From RGIG1918 sp964570895 (GTDB lineage: Bacteria; Cyanobacteriota; Vampirovibrionia; Gastranaerophilales; Gastranaerophilaceae), in assembly GCA_964570895.1 (NCBI GenBank), contig CAZMZD010000008.1:1-60288 (forward strand): a stretch of 60,288 nucleotides of DNA, given 5' to 3'. Position numbers and translations under genes: made by a program. Positions 42,903 to 52,499 of this stretch are shown here, one piece after another. Each line of letters begins with the position of its first letter. Within the stretch, counting starts at the first letter, position 1. Under the pieces are notes generated by a model that was not told the DNA's origin, did no database searches, and saw only the letters and a list, made by a program, of their open reading frames with translations.

Positions 42903-43691
42903 ATGAAATATAAGAAATTTTTATCATCAACAGTTAATTTTCATGATTTTTCACAAGTTGTAAAACTTGCAAATGAACTTGGCGTAGGAATTGAAATCAG
43001 TAGGTTTGGAAAGCTTGCAGAGCTTGATTTAAACTACAAAAAAACTCTTAAAGAATACGAAACCATTTTGAAGGATTTTGAAGGCGAGCTCACTCTCCAT
43101 GGCTTTTTCTCAAACTTAAATGTCGCTTCAAAAGACACTGCAATAAAACAAATTTCAATCAAAAGATATTATCAAAGCCTAGAAATCGCGCAAACTTTAG
43201 GGTGCAAAAACATCGTTTTTCACACTTGCCGCAACAACCTTTTAAAGCACAGAGAATATAATAATTTATACTTCAAATCAAATGTTGAATTTTTCAAAGG
43301 TTTTATAAAAGAATTTGAACAAGAAGGCATAATTGCAACAATTGAAAATGTGCATGAGCCAAATCCGGATTTTATTAGAGATTTATTAGGTGCCATAAAT
43401 TCTCCAAACCTTAAAGCAACGCTCGATGTGGGGCATGCTAATCTTCACGGAGAAATTCCGATTGAAGAATGGGTTAAAACATACGGAATTATGCTTCACC
43501 ACATGCACCTGCATAACAATTTTAAAGACGAAGATTCGCATAGTTCAATGTTAAATGGCAATATAAACTATAAGCCGATATTTAACACAATTGAAGCACT
43601 GAACATTAACCCGCTTATTGTTTTTGAAATTTTTGACGAAGCAGCGCTTAGAGAAAGTCTTAAATATTTTAGCGAAAATTTTGAGAGCTAG
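42903..43691 (+). CDS. Sugar phosphate isomerase/epimerase (xylose isomerase-like TIM barrel)
   Basis: A 262-residue AP-endonuclease-2/xylose-isomerase-like barrel. Features: LTLHGFFSNLN, NIVFHTCRNN, TIENVHEPNPDF with the metal Glu, LKATLDVGHANLHG (Asp/His), LHHMHLHNN and VFEIFDEAALRES. The family binds a divalent metal and isomerises sugars or cuts abasic DNA; this size fits the isomerase-like members. Substrate unknown. Monocistronic. Confidence 0.8.
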   Translation: MKYKKFLSSTVNFHDFSQVVKLANELGVGIEISRFGKLAELDLNYKKTLKEYETILKDFEGELTLHGFFSNLNVASKDTAIKQISIKRYYQSLEIAQTLGCKNIVFHTCRNNLLKHREYNNLYFKSNVEFFKGFIKEFEQEGIIATIENVHEPNPDFIRDLLGAINSPNLKATLDVGHANLHGEIPIEEWVKTYGIMLHHMHLHNNFKDEDSHSSMLNGNINYKPIFNTIEALNINPLIVFEIFDEAALRESLKYFSENFES

Positions 43692-43734
43692 TTTTTGTGC
43701 CGATATTATTCAAATCATAAACTGCACATGTATC

Positions 43735-43756
43735 AAAAAAACCTGCAAAATGCAGG
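43735..43756 (-). terminator. Intrinsic terminator of gpsA
   Basis: Minus strand CCTGCA TTT TGCAGG then seven T, about 100 bases after the gpsA stop. Confidence 0.8.
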
Positions 43757-43853
43757 CAAGAATCAGAAGAGTTGAGGATTTATAACTCCATTCTAACCTT
43801 GCGTGCGCACAATTTAATTACAAAAAACGGCAATTAATTTACTGAAAAAATAT

Positions 43854-44867
43854 CTATTTTTCTATTACCTGAAAGTCCTCTTCGGTCTTCAAGGCTCTTC
43901 CCATAAGGTTTAAGAAAATTTCCTTTGAATTTATATCAGTATACACAGCTTCATAAATCGCAGTAGATAAAGGTGCCTCAATTCCAAGCTTCTTTGCTAT
44001 TTCGCACACTGCTTTAGACGTTTTTACACCTTCTGCCACAGAACCAAGTTCAGCTAAAATATCATCAATTTTTTTATTTTTTGCAAGCATGGCACCAACC
44101 GTGTGGTTTCTGCTTAACGGGCTTGAACAAGTTGCAATTAAATCACCCATGCCTGAAAGCCCCCAAAGGGTTGATGGTTTCGCGCCAAATTTTGTTGCCA
44201 CGCGCACAATTTCTGCCATGCCGCGAGTTAAAAGTGCGCCTCTTGCATTGTCACCCATGCCAAGCTCATCAATAAAACCTGAAGCAATTGCAATTACGTT
44301 CTTTAAACTTCCGCCAAGTTCAACGCCCACCACATCAGTGTTTGTATATAATCTAAATTTAGATGGAACATTGCATGCTGCCTGCACATATTTAGCGGTT
44401 TCGATATCTTCACATGCCACAACTGCTGCTGTCGGGCAACCGTTTAAAACTTCAAGTGCAAGAGTTGGCCCTGAAAGCACCGCTGTTTTTTGATTAGGCA
44501 AAACAGATTTTATAACTTCACTCATGCGAAGCAAACTCGGAAGCTCAATCCCTTTTGAAGCATTAACAAGAATTTGATTGTCTTGAATACCCGCTTTTTT
44601 GAGCTGTTCGCAAACAATTCTTATCGCGCTTGTTGCAACAACAAGCAAAATTATATCTGCACCTTTTATAGCACTAGCCAGGTCAGATGTGATTTGAACC
44701 TTGTCGTCAAGCTGAATTTCAAAAGGCTTTGTTGTTTTTTTATGCAGCCTTAATTCGTCTGACAAGTCCTCAATCCTAGAGTACCCACAAACTTCATCAA
44801 AATTATTTGTTAAAAGCTTGGTTAAAACCAAACCCCAACAACCAAGACCAAGAACAGTCAGTTTCAT
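43854..44867 (-). CDS. gpsA: Glycerol-3-phosphate dehydrogenase [NAD(P)+]
   Basis: A 337-residue GpsA, which makes sn-glycerol 3-phosphate for phospholipid synthesis. Rossmann loop LGLGCWGLVLTKLL (one Gly altered from GxGxxG), VNASKGIE, the catalytic Lys in GSLKNVIAIASGF and ARGALLTRGMAEI, SGMGDLIATC. It is three bases downstream of the 63-residue gene, so probably co-transcribed. Confidence 0.95.
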   Translation of the reverse strand: MKLTVLGLGCWGLVLTKLLTNNFDEVCGYSRIEDLSDELRLHKKTTKPFEIQLDDKVQITSDLASAIKGADIILLVVATSAIRIVCEQLKKAGIQDNQILVNASKGIELPSLLRMSEVIKSVLPNQKTAVLSGPTLALEVLNGCPTAAVVACEDIETAKYVQAACNVPSKFRLYTNTDVVGVELGGSLKNVIAIASGFIDELGMGDNARGALLTRGMAEIVRVATKFGAKPSTLWGLSGMGDLIATCSSPLSRNHTVGAMLAKNKKIDDILAELGSVAEGVKTSKAVCEIAKKLGIEAPLSTAIYEAVYTDINSKEIFLNLMGRALKTEEDFQVIEK

Positions 44868-44870
44868 TTA

Positions 44871-45062
44871 TTATATAAGCCCCATTAATTTTAATTCGTT
44901 TTCGATTTTTCTATCCCTAAGGCTTGCAACAGCTAATCTATAATAAGGATTTACATTATTTTGAACCGAAGACGAAGTCCCCATTGGCATACCAAATGCA
45001 GCATTAGAAAGCCTCTTTGGCTTTGATATACAATTGTAACTACGAACCGAATTAACCTTCAT
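44871..45062 (-). CDS. Small protein with the MKVNSV N-terminal motif
   Basis: A 63-residue protein starting MKVNSVRSYNCISKPK and containing NAAFGMPMG, then a helical end. Together with MRVSSIQ... (phosphohexomutase), MEINGIG... (surface protein) and MTAINGI... (45300 gene) it belongs to a set whose first residues follow M-K/R/E-hydrophobic-N/S-S/G-V/I and later an F-K/R/G-G segment. It directly precedes gpsA. Function unknown. Confidence 0.5.
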   Translation of the reverse strand: MKVNSVRSYNCISKPKRLSNAAFGMPMGTSSSVQNNVNPYYRLAVASLRDRKIENELKLMGLI

Positions 45063-45299
45063 TTTTACTACACTCTCGTCGCCTCAAGAAAATTCTATCA
45101 CGATGAGAAAAATTTTACAAGCTGGAAAATTGGCTATTTATTAAGATTAAAAATTCAATTATTAAGTTTTGTAAATACGAAAAAATGGCGTAAACACAGG
45201 GGTTTTGAGAAATTTATAAAAAAACTGAAACGTTAACTAACAACTTTTTTTATTCACATGCATTACAATCATGTAAGTTATCGTCAGAAGGAGAAACAC

Positions 45300-46433
45300 A
45301 TGACTGCAATCAATGGTATCATGCCAAAAATGACACCCGCATCAACAGGCACAAGTGCAGTAAACATCGGAATTTATAATCCAAGCACTTATAATACATC
45401 AGCTGCAGAAGCAACAGATTTACAAGCAGCACAAAGCTTGGCTCAAAATTCTCAAGTAACACAAGCTCCTGTTAATGTTTCACCAGAACAAATGCAGGCA
45501 ATGATTCAAAATATAGTATCAGCAGAGGTCGCAAATGCATTGAAAAATCTAGCCTCGCTGAACGCAGGTCAAATGTATCAACCAGCAAACCAAGCGGACG
45601 GCAGTCTTGCTGAAAAAAAAAATAATGGCGTAGGCGTCACTGTTCCACCGGCTCCAAACTTCATGCCACAAAGCGTGATGAACGGAGCAAACGCAGTTGC
45701 CACAGACGCGACACCTGCCGAAGAAACACCGGCCACACCACAAACACCGGTTGAAGAAGCACCTGCAAATTACACAACTCCTCAACAAATTAATGTTGAG
45801 CAATTTCTTCAAGACTTAAACTCAGAGGATTATGCGGCTCAAAATGAAGCCTTAGTTGCTGTTTCAAACATCAGCCAAATGGATAAAACACTTGCAAGCC
45901 AATTAAACACAGAAGAATTGATGACGTCCGTTGCAAACATCGTAAACAAAGACACATCAGCTCTTGAAGGTCCTTCTGAAGAAGAATTAGCACTTGCAGA
46001 AAGAGTTAAAAACGGCGAAGAATTAACTCCTGAAGAACAAGCGATATATGACGCTCGCTCTCCAAAAGAACAAGCCGAAAGAAATAAGGTGTATGCAATT
46101 TACACACTTGCTCAACTTCAAAAGAACTTAAGAGATGAAATTGACGCTCACAACCAAGAAATTCCTGAAGGCAAAGAAACAATAACGCAAATCAAAATGC
46201 CTGAATTAATTGGTTTCAACGAAATTATGACAGCTGCTTCAAATAGCGAAGTTCCTGCGGTTAGAAAAGCTGCCATCCAAGCAATTTCTTATGTTGCAAG
46301 ACCTGAAGAATCAAACGGAATTATTCAAATGTTGAGCAACTTCACAGCAGATGAAGACCCTGCAGTAAAAGAAGCTGCTGAAAAAGCAATCGCAAAAGCT
46401 TCTGAAAACCAAACCTTGGCGCAAGCTGCATAA
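45300..46433 (+). CDS. Ala/Pro-rich protein with C-terminal HEAT-like repeats
   Basis: A 377-residue protein from ATG 45300 (AAGGAG upstream). The first 170 residues are low-complexity (Ala, Pro, Gln, Thr; EETPATPQTPVEEAPAN) after a MTAINGI start. Residues 175-375 contain helical pairs like HEAT repeats: QFLQDLNSEDYAAQNEALVA, SEVPAVRKAAIQAISYVARP and DEDPAVKEAAEKAIAK. HEAT arrays bind proteins. No signal peptide. Monocistronic with a shared terminator. I know no named family. Confidence 0.65.
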   Translation: MTAINGIMPKMTPASTGTSAVNIGIYNPSTYNTSAAEATDLQAAQSLAQNSQVTQAPVNVSPEQMQAMIQNIVSAEVANALKNLASLNAGQMYQPANQADGSLAEKKNNGVGVTVPPAPNFMPQSVMNGANAVATDATPAEETPATPQTPVEEAPANYTTPQQINVEQFLQDLNSEDYAAQNEALVAVSNISQMDKTLASQLNTEELMTSVANIVNKDTSALEGPSEEELALAERVKNGEELTPEEQAIYDARSPKEQAERNKVYAIYTLAQLQKNLRDEIDAHNQEIPEGKETITQIKMPELIGFNEIMTAASNSEVPAVRKAAIQAISYVARPEESNGIIQMLSNFTADEDPAVKEAAEKAIAKASENQTLAQAA

Positions 46434-46455
46434 AAACAATCGAACAATGATAATA

Positions 46456-46481
46456 AAAAGCTCCCAATTTAGGGAGCTTTT
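46456..46481. terminator. Bidirectional terminator between the HEAT-like gene and carB
   Basis: AAAAGCTCCC AATTTA GGGAGCTTTT serves both convergent genes: T-rich on either strand. Confidence 0.88.
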
Positions 46482-46537
46482 CTTATGTTTGCATTATTTG
46501 CGCCCGAGTTAGCAATTTTCCCGTCCGCTTCGCACCT

Positions 46538-49500
46538 TTAAAAAATCCCAAAGAATTTTCTTTTTCTGTAATTTGAAATAGTGTCAGGCAAAAGAATTGT
46601 TTTTTCTTCATAGGTTTTGAGCGCTTTGAGATACGCACGCATTGTGTCAATTGATGTAAAGCATGGAACAGAATATATTTCTGCGATTGTTCTAATGTGG
46701 AACCCGCTTTTTTGGGAATCACCGCCTGTTTTTGGCGTGTTCAAAACAAAAGATAGCCTGCCTTCTTTCATCCTTTTTTGAAGCTTATCCATCATAAATT
46801 TTTCAATCATTTTTGAAGGCACACCGTTTTTCTCTAAAAATTTATGCGTTCCATGTGTTGCCATAATAAGAAATCCGGCTTTGTAAATATCCTGAATTAT
46901 AGGAAGAGCAGGGTTTTTATAGTGGTCGCTCAAAGAAACTAAAACTCTTTGTTTTGGCGCGCCAAATTTATATCCGCCCGCAATAAACGCTTTCAAAAGC
47001 GCTTTTGAAAAACAAGTGTCCACCCCTAAAACTTCGCCCGTAGACTTCATTTCAGGCGCAAGAGCAGGGTCAATTCTGTTTAATTTTTGGAATGAGAAAA
47101 TCGGCATTTTAACAGCCACCAAATTCGTTTTAGGATATAATCCGACAGGCGCCCCGAGCTCTCGAAGCGTGTGCCCCAAGCAGGTTTTAACCGCCAAATC
47201 GACCATATTAATCCCCGTCACTTTAGACATAATAGGAACCGTTCTTGAAGCGCGCGGATTAACCTCAATCACATACAAAACACCATTTTTAATAATAAAT
47301 TGAATATTCATCAAGCCTTTGACATTCAGCCTTTTAGCAATGCTTTTTGCACAATCCGCCATTTTATTTTGCAGGCTTTTTGGAATATTTTGACTTGGGT
47401 ATACAGACATCGAATCGCCCGAATGCACCCCTGCGCGCTCAATGTGCTCGCAAATCCCCGGAATTAAAACATCATGCCCATCCGAAACGCAATCAAGCTC
47501 TGCTTCTAACCCTTCAATATATTGGTCAATAAGCACGGGGTGTCCGTCTGAAAATTTAAACGCTTCTTCAATATACGAAATCGCCTCTTCTTTTGTGTAG
47601 CAAAGCTGCATTCCGCGCCCGCCAATTACATAACTCGGACGAATAAGCACAGGAAAACCAAGTTTTTCAAGCGCCGCAATTGCTTCATCAAAATTTTTAA
47701 CCCCAAAACCCATCGGCTGTTTAATTTCAAGCTCTTGAAGAAGCGCGCTAAACAACTTTCTATCTTCCACTACATCAATACTATCCAAAGAGGTGCCCAA
47801 AATTTTCACCCCTTCGCAAGATAAACCTTGCGCAAGGTTAATCGCTGTTTGCCCGCCAAATTGCACCATCACGCCTTCAGGGCGCTCTCTTTTTATAATA
47901 TTTAAAATATTTTCAAGCGCCATTGGCTCAAAATACAATCTTGTCGCAACATCGAAATCCGTCGAAAGCGTTTCAGGATTGGAGTTCACCATAATGCTTT
48001 CATACCCTTGATTTTGAATTGCAAAACTTGCATGAACAGAACAATAATCAAACTCAATTCCTTGCCCAATCCTAATAGGGCCGGAACCAAGCACCATAAT
48101 TTTCTTCTTTGGTTCAACTTTGTTCAAAATCTCTTCATACTGTATGTCTTCCAAGTCGCAATTTTCGCCATAAGTTGAATAAAAATATGGCGTTTTTGAA
48201 GAAAATTCGCCGGCACATGTGTCCACAAGGCGAAACGACGCCTCGATTTTATATTTTTTCAAATCTGAATGCTTAACGCCAGAGCATGCCACAATTTCAG
48301 AATCCAAATATCCAAATTCTTTTGCAGCCTTATATAATTCAGGGCACATTGGCTCCGTTTCCAGCCTTTTTTCAACAAGCGTTATGTTTTTAATTTCATT
48401 AATAAACCACGGGTCGATTTTTGTAATTTTATTTAATTCAGAAATGTCGAAACCTCTGGAAATCGCTTCAGAGAGCCTAAAAATTCTCATGTCGTCTTGA
48501 ATTTCCAAGTCTTTCATAAGTTCTGCGTCAGACAATTTTTCGAATTTATAATGCAAAATCCCCGTTTTTTTATTTTCCAAACTTGTAATTGCTTTTTTGA
48601 AAGCTGAAGCAAAAGTTCTGCCAATTGCCATAACTTCGCCCGTGGCCTTCATTTTCGTTCCAAGAATTCTATCCCCTTTTGCGAATTTATCAAAAGGCCA
48701 TTTTGGAATTTTAACCACAACATAATCGATAGTTGGCTCAAAAGAAGCAACTGTAGTGCCTGTAACAGCATTTTTCATTTCATGCAATTTATATCCGAGC
48801 GCAATTTTTGTCGTAATTTTTGCAATCGGATACCCTGTCGCTTTGCTTGCAAGGGCTGATGACCTTGAAACCCTAGGGTTTACCTCAATTACATAATATT
48901 TATTCGATTTTGTATCAAGCGCAAATTGAACATTGCAACCGCCCTCAATTTTAAGCGCACGAATAATTTTTATAGCAGCAGCGCGAAGCATTGCACAGTC
49001 GTCGTTTGTCGCCGTTTGAATTGGAGCAACAACAAAACTGTCGCCCGTGTGAATGCCAATCGGGTCAATATTTTCCATATTACAAACAATAATACAAGTG
49101 TCTGAAGAATCGCGCACCACTTCATATTCAAGCTCTTTATACCCTGCAATCGATTTTTCTACAAGCACTTGATTTATTGGGCTTTGAGCAAGCCCCTGAA
49201 GCACAATTTCTTCATATTCTTCCGCATTGTGCGCAATGCCGCCGCCGGAACCACCTAGTGTGTATGCCGGGCGGATGATAATTGGAAAACCGATACGCTC
49301 TGCAAACTCTTTAGCAGAGTCAAAATCTGAAACAATGTCGCTTGCAGGCACAGGCTCGCCAATTTCTTCCATCAAATTTTTAAAAAGCTCTCTATCCTCC
49401 GCAAGTTTAATCGATTGAATATCTGTTCCAAGCACGCGAACCTTATATTTTTCAAGCACGCCCGAATCTGCAAGTTTAACCGCTAAATTAAGCCCTGTTT

Positions 49501-49774
49501 GCCCGCCAAGCGAAGCAATTAAGCCATCCGGCCTTTCAATTTTTATAATTTTTTCCACAAACTCCGGCGTAAGCGGCTCGATATAAACCTTATCAGCGAC
49601 CGTTTCATCCGTCATTATTGTTGCTGGGTTAGAATTTATAAGAACAACCTCGACCCCTTCTTCCTTTAAAGCGCGGCACGCTTGAACGCCCGCATAGTCA
49701 AATTCTGCGGCCTGCCCAATAACAATAGGGCCGGAGCCTATAACAAGAACCTTTTTAATTTCTTTATCCAACAT
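46538..49774 (-). CDS. carB: Carbamoyl-phosphate synthase large subunit
   Basis: A 1078-residue CarB with two ATP-grasp halves. N-half: VIGSGPIVIGQAAEFDYAG, RPAYTLGGSGGGIA, VIEVNPRVSRSSALASKATG. C-half: VLGSGPIRIGQGIEFDYCSV, LIRPSYVIGGRGMQL, VIEVNPRASRTVPIMSKVTG; allosteric domain at the C-terminus (about 940-1078). It uses two ATP, bicarbonate and ammonia to make carbamoyl phosphate. All phosphate-binding loops look intact. It is the last gene of the pyr operon, overlapping carA by 11 bases. Its small subunit appears to lack glutaminase activity (see carA). Confidence 0.97.
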   Translation of the reverse strand: MLDKEIKKVLVIGSGPIVIGQAAEFDYAGVQACRALKEEGVEVVLINSNPATIMTDETVADKVYIEPLTPEFVEKIIKIERPDGLIASLGGQTGLNLAVKLADSGVLEKYKVRVLGTDIQSIKLAEDRELFKNLMEEIGEPVPASDIVSDFDSAKEFAERIGFPIIIRPAYTLGGSGGGIAHNAEEYEEIVLQGLAQSPINQVLVEKSIAGYKELEYEVVRDSSDTCIIVCNMENIDPIGIHTGDSFVVAPIQTATNDDCAMLRAAAIKIIRALKIEGGCNVQFALDTKSNKYYVIEVNPRVSRSSALASKATGYPIAKITTKIALGYKLHEMKNAVTGTTVASFEPTIDYVVVKIPKWPFDKFAKGDRILGTKMKATGEVMAIGRTFASAFKKAITSLENKKTGILHYKFEKLSDAELMKDLEIQDDMRIFRLSEAISRGFDISELNKITKIDPWFINEIKNITLVEKRLETEPMCPELYKAAKEFGYLDSEIVACSGVKHSDLKKYKIEASFRLVDTCAGEFSSKTPYFYSTYGENCDLEDIQYEEILNKVEPKKKIMVLGSGPIRIGQGIEFDYCSVHASFAIQNQGYESIMVNSNPETLSTDFDVATRLYFEPMALENILNIIKRERPEGVMVQFGGQTAINLAQGLSCEGVKILGTSLDSIDVVEDRKLFSALLQELEIKQPMGFGVKNFDEAIAALEKLGFPVLIRPSYVIGGRGMQLCYTKEEAISYIEEAFKFSDGHPVLIDQYIEGLEAELDCVSDGHDVLIPGICEHIERAGVHSGDSMSVYPSQNIPKSLQNKMADCAKSIAKRLNVKGLMNIQFIIKNGVLYVIEVNPRASRTVPIMSKVTGINMVDLAVKTCLGHTLRELGAPVGLYPKTNLVAVKMPIFSFQKLNRIDPALAPEMKSTGEVLGVDTCFSKALLKAFIAGGYKFGAPKQRVLVSLSDHYKNPALPIIQDIYKAGFLIMATHGTHKFLEKNGVPSKMIEKFMMDKLQKRMKEGRLSFVLNTPKTGGDSQKSGFHIRTIAEIYSVPCFTSIDTMRAYLKALKTYEEKTILLPDTISNYRKRKFFGIF

Positions 49775-50831
49775 AATTATTCTCCATATCTGCTACCCAA
49801 GAAGCAAAAACATCCTCTGAACCTTCAGGCACAATTCCTTCCGGCAAAAATTGAACAGCTTTAATATTCAACTTAGAACATTCAAGACCTTCAAGAGTTC
49901 CGTCATTCAAGTTTGAATATGTTATTTTCATTCCGTCTGTTAAAGTTTTCTTATCAAGCGCATATCCATGATTTTGCACCGTTAACGCCACCGTTTCAGA
50001 ATTTAAATTTATAACAGGGTGGTTTGAGCCACGGTGCCCGTGAGGCATTTTCTCAACCCCAGCGCCAAGCGCCAAGCCAACCATTGCACACCCAAAAGAC
50101 ATAGCATAAATCGGAATTTTGCCAATTAATTTTTTAACCGTTTCAAGCTCCTCTTTATATTCCCTCGGGTCGCCTGCGCCATTTGATAAAAACAGGGCAG
50201 AATTTCCGGAATTCAAAATTTCATCAGCACCAACAGAAGATGGAAAAACCTCAAGCTGAACACCAAGCTCTGCAAGCTTTTTCAGAATATCGTCGTTAGT
50301 TCCGTAGTCAATAACAGCAAGCTTAATTTTGCCGCTATCCCCTAAAATATATTTTTTCTTCACGGAAAGTTCAGGAAAATAAGTTTGAGGCTTATAATTT
50401 TTAAGAGCGTTAAACATCTCTTCGTCCACCTCTTCCGTCGTTATAACACAAGACATTGCCCCGTAATCCCTCAACTTTTTAACAAGGCTTCTTGTATCTA
50501 TTCCATCAAGCGCTATCACATTATTTTTCTTAAAATATTCCCCAAGGCTCGCCTCTGCCATAAAATTTGAGTAAAAAGGATTATATTTTTTACAAATAAA
50601 ACCTTTTATGTGAGCTTTTTTATTTTCAAAAGCTTCTTTATTTATGCCATAAACGCCCATTTCAGGATAAGTCATTGCAAGAATTTGCCCGCTATATGCT
50701 GGGTCTGACACAATGTTTTGATACCCCGACATTGAAGTGTTAAAAACAAGTTCCCCAAAAACCGTGCCTTGTGCCCCAAAAGAGCGCCCTGTAAGCATAG
50801 TTTTATCTTCTAAAATTATCGTTGCTTTCAT
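49764..50831 (-). CDS. carA: Carbamoyl-phosphate synthase small subunit with degenerate glutaminase site
   Basis: A 355-residue CarA. The N-terminal subunit-contact domain (1-150, FNTSMSGYQNIVSDPAYSGQ) and the class I amidotransferase fold (165-345, FLSNGAGDP, GHRGSNHPV, VQNHGYALD) are easy to see. But in the nucleophile elbow, GICLGHQ of active enzymes reads AMSFGCA: the catalytic Cys aligns without gaps to Ser245. In the second motif, HPE reads LPE: the catalytic His aligns to Leu329 (Glu331 kept). Such changes abolish glutamine hydrolysis in other CarA proteins, and a Ser replaces this Cys in ammonia-using animal CPS1. It may serve as a structural subunit for ammonia-dependent CarB. Confidence 0.93.
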   Translation of the reverse strand: MKATIILEDKTMLTGRSFGAQGTVFGELVFNTSMSGYQNIVSDPAYSGQILAMTYPEMGVYGINKEAFENKKAHIKGFICKKYNPFYSNFMAEASLGEYFKKNNVIALDGIDTRSLVKKLRDYGAMSCVITTEEVDEEMFNALKNYKPQTYFPELSVKKKYILGDSGKIKLAVIDYGTNDDILKKLAELGVQLEVFPSSVGADEILNSGNSALFLSNGAGDPREYKEELETVKKLIGKIPIYAMSFGCAMVGLALGAGVEKMPHGHRGSNHPVINLNSETVALTVQNHGYALDKKTLTDGMKITYSNLNDGTLEGLECSKLNIKAVQFLPEGIVPEGSEDVFASWVADMENNYVG

Positions 50832-51538
50832 TATTTTAATTCCTCAAAAACTTTCTTTATACTTTCTTTTGGATTTTCAGATTTTGTTATCGCGCGCCCG
50901 AGCACTATCCAATCCGCCCCTTCTGAAATTGCAAATTTTGGCGTTGCAACGCGCTTTTGGTCATCAACGGAAGTGGATGCGGGTCTTATCCCAGGGCATA
51001 AAACTTTAAAATCCGCTCCGTATTTTTCTTTAATTTTCCTTGCTTCATGCGCGCTTGCAACAACTCCTGTAAGCCCTGCTTCATACGCAAGCCCTGCAAG
51101 ATATAGAGCATAATCCGAGGCAGCCGCATTAACCTTGATTTCGTTTTGTAAAATTTCATCTGAAATGCTTGTTAGAACCGTTACACCAAGAACTATTGTG
51201 TCTGGCGCAATTTCGTCTGCTGCGTGCTTTGCCGCCTTCATCATCTCAAGCCCGCCAAGCGTGTGCACATTAAAAAAACTTGCCCCGCGCAAAACAAGAG
51301 AGCTAGCAGCGCCCGCCACTGTGTTTGGTATATCCATTAATTTCACATCCAAAAAGAAATTTGCGTTTTGTTTTTTAATGTAGTCTACAATTTCATTCCC
51401 AAACGCACAATATAGCTGCAGCCCGACCTTAAATGTGCCCGTATAGTCTTTAAGCTCGTCCACTAAATGTTTTGCCTCTTCAAGAGTTTTAACATCCAGC
51501 GCCACAACAATTTTTGATTTAATCTCCTCAAATTGCAT
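50831..51538 (-). CDS. pyrF: Orotidine-5'-phosphate decarboxylase
   Basis: A 235-residue OMP decarboxylase, last step of UMP synthesis. IVVALDVKTLEEA, FFLDVKLMDIPNTVAG (the catalytic Asp-Lys-Asp set) and CPGIRP, DWIVLGRAI are intact. It overlaps pyrC by 11 bases and carA by one. Confidence 0.96.
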   Translation of the reverse strand: MQFEEIKSKIVVALDVKTLEEAKHLVDELKDYTGTFKVGLQLYCAFGNEIVDYIKKQNANFFLDVKLMDIPNTVAGAASSLVLRGASFFNVHTLGGLEMMKAAKHAADEIAPDTIVLGVTVLTSISDEILQNEIKVNAAASDYALYLAGLAYEAGLTGVVASAHEARKIKEKYGADFKVLCPGIRPASTSVDDQKRVATPKFAISEGADWIVLGRAITKSENPKESIKKVFEELK

Positions 51539-52499
51539 ACTTCACTACCTTTCCTATCATTTTCATATTGTTATATGGTGAAACTTTGCATTTAGATTTT
51601 GAGTTTTGAGCACAATACCCCCACTCAAATTCCGTATCAACTTGAATTTTTTTATTATTTTCAATTCTTAAAATTTCCTGTGGCTTTTTTGCCATTTTTT
51701 TGACAACAACATCAAGCCCAAATTGCTTATATGTAAGCGAGAATGCTGTTTCAAGCCCGATTATTCCATTTAGCGCCTGATGGTAATCGCATAATTTTTC
51801 GCGCTTCAAATGTGGCGCATGGTCTGTTGCGATAACATCGATTGTATCGTCTAAAACACCTGCTATTATTGCATTTTTATCTTCATTTGTGCCAAGCGGC
51901 GGGTTCATTTTATAAACACCGTTTTCACCTACATCATCTTTTGTGAATGTAAAATAATGTGGGCAGGTTTCGCATGTAACCTTGTAACCATCTTGTTTTG
52001 CAGCTCGAATAAGCTCAACGCTTTCAGCTTTTGATATGTGGCAAAAGTGTAGCCTTGGCGAAAATCCGCTGTCTGCAAGCTTTTTAAATACACCAAGTTG
52101 AAATTCAAGGTCGCAAACTTCATTTTCTAAGTGAGATAAAATAAGCTCGCCCGTCGAAAGCGCCTTCTCGAAAACCTTATCAGGAATTAAAAACCCGTCA
52201 TTTGAAAAAGCAATAGCGCCAGCTTGACGGAGCGCGCTAAAATCAACAAGCTCAAGGCTTTTTAAACCTTTCGTTACACCTGCCACCTGATAAACCTTGC
52301 AATTTGCGCTCTTAGAAAGAGCTTGCGCTAAAATTTGAGCATTATCGCACACAGGGCAAGAATTCGGCATATTGCAAACCGTGCCAAAGCCGCCCGCAAG
52401 CGCTGCGAGTGTTCCTGTTTCAAAAGTTTCTTTATCTGATTGTTCAAAATCGCGAAGGTGCGTGTGCATATCAATTAGCGCAGGAATTTTAACTAACAT
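51528..52499 (-). CDS. pyrC: Dihydroorotase
   Basis: A 323-residue dihydroorotase that closes carbamoyl aspartate to dihydroorotate. DMHTHLRDFEQ (metal His pair), CNMPNSCPV, LHFCHIS, ETCPHYFTF and the final VIATDHAPH (metal Asp) are present; the usual FSDDG is FSNDG. It lacks the beta-sandwich start of larger members and begins directly at the barrel (ALIDMHTH). Overlaps pyrB by seven bases and pyrF by 11. Confidence 0.93.
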   Translation of the reverse strand: MLVKIPALIDMHTHLRDFEQSDKETFETGTLAALAGGFGTVCNMPNSCPVCDNAQILAQALSKSANCKVYQVAGVTKGLKSLELVDFSALRQAGAIAFSNDGFLIPDKVFEKALSTGELILSHLENEVCDLEFQLGVFKKLADSGFSPRLHFCHISKAESVELIRAAKQDGYKVTCETCPHYFTFTKDDVGENGVYKMNPPLGTNEDKNAIIAGVLDDTIDVIATDHAPHLKREKLCDYHQALNGIIGLETAFSLTYKQFGLDVVVKKMAKKPQEILRIENNKKIQVDTEFEWGYCAQNSKSKCKVSPYNNMKMIGKVVKYAI

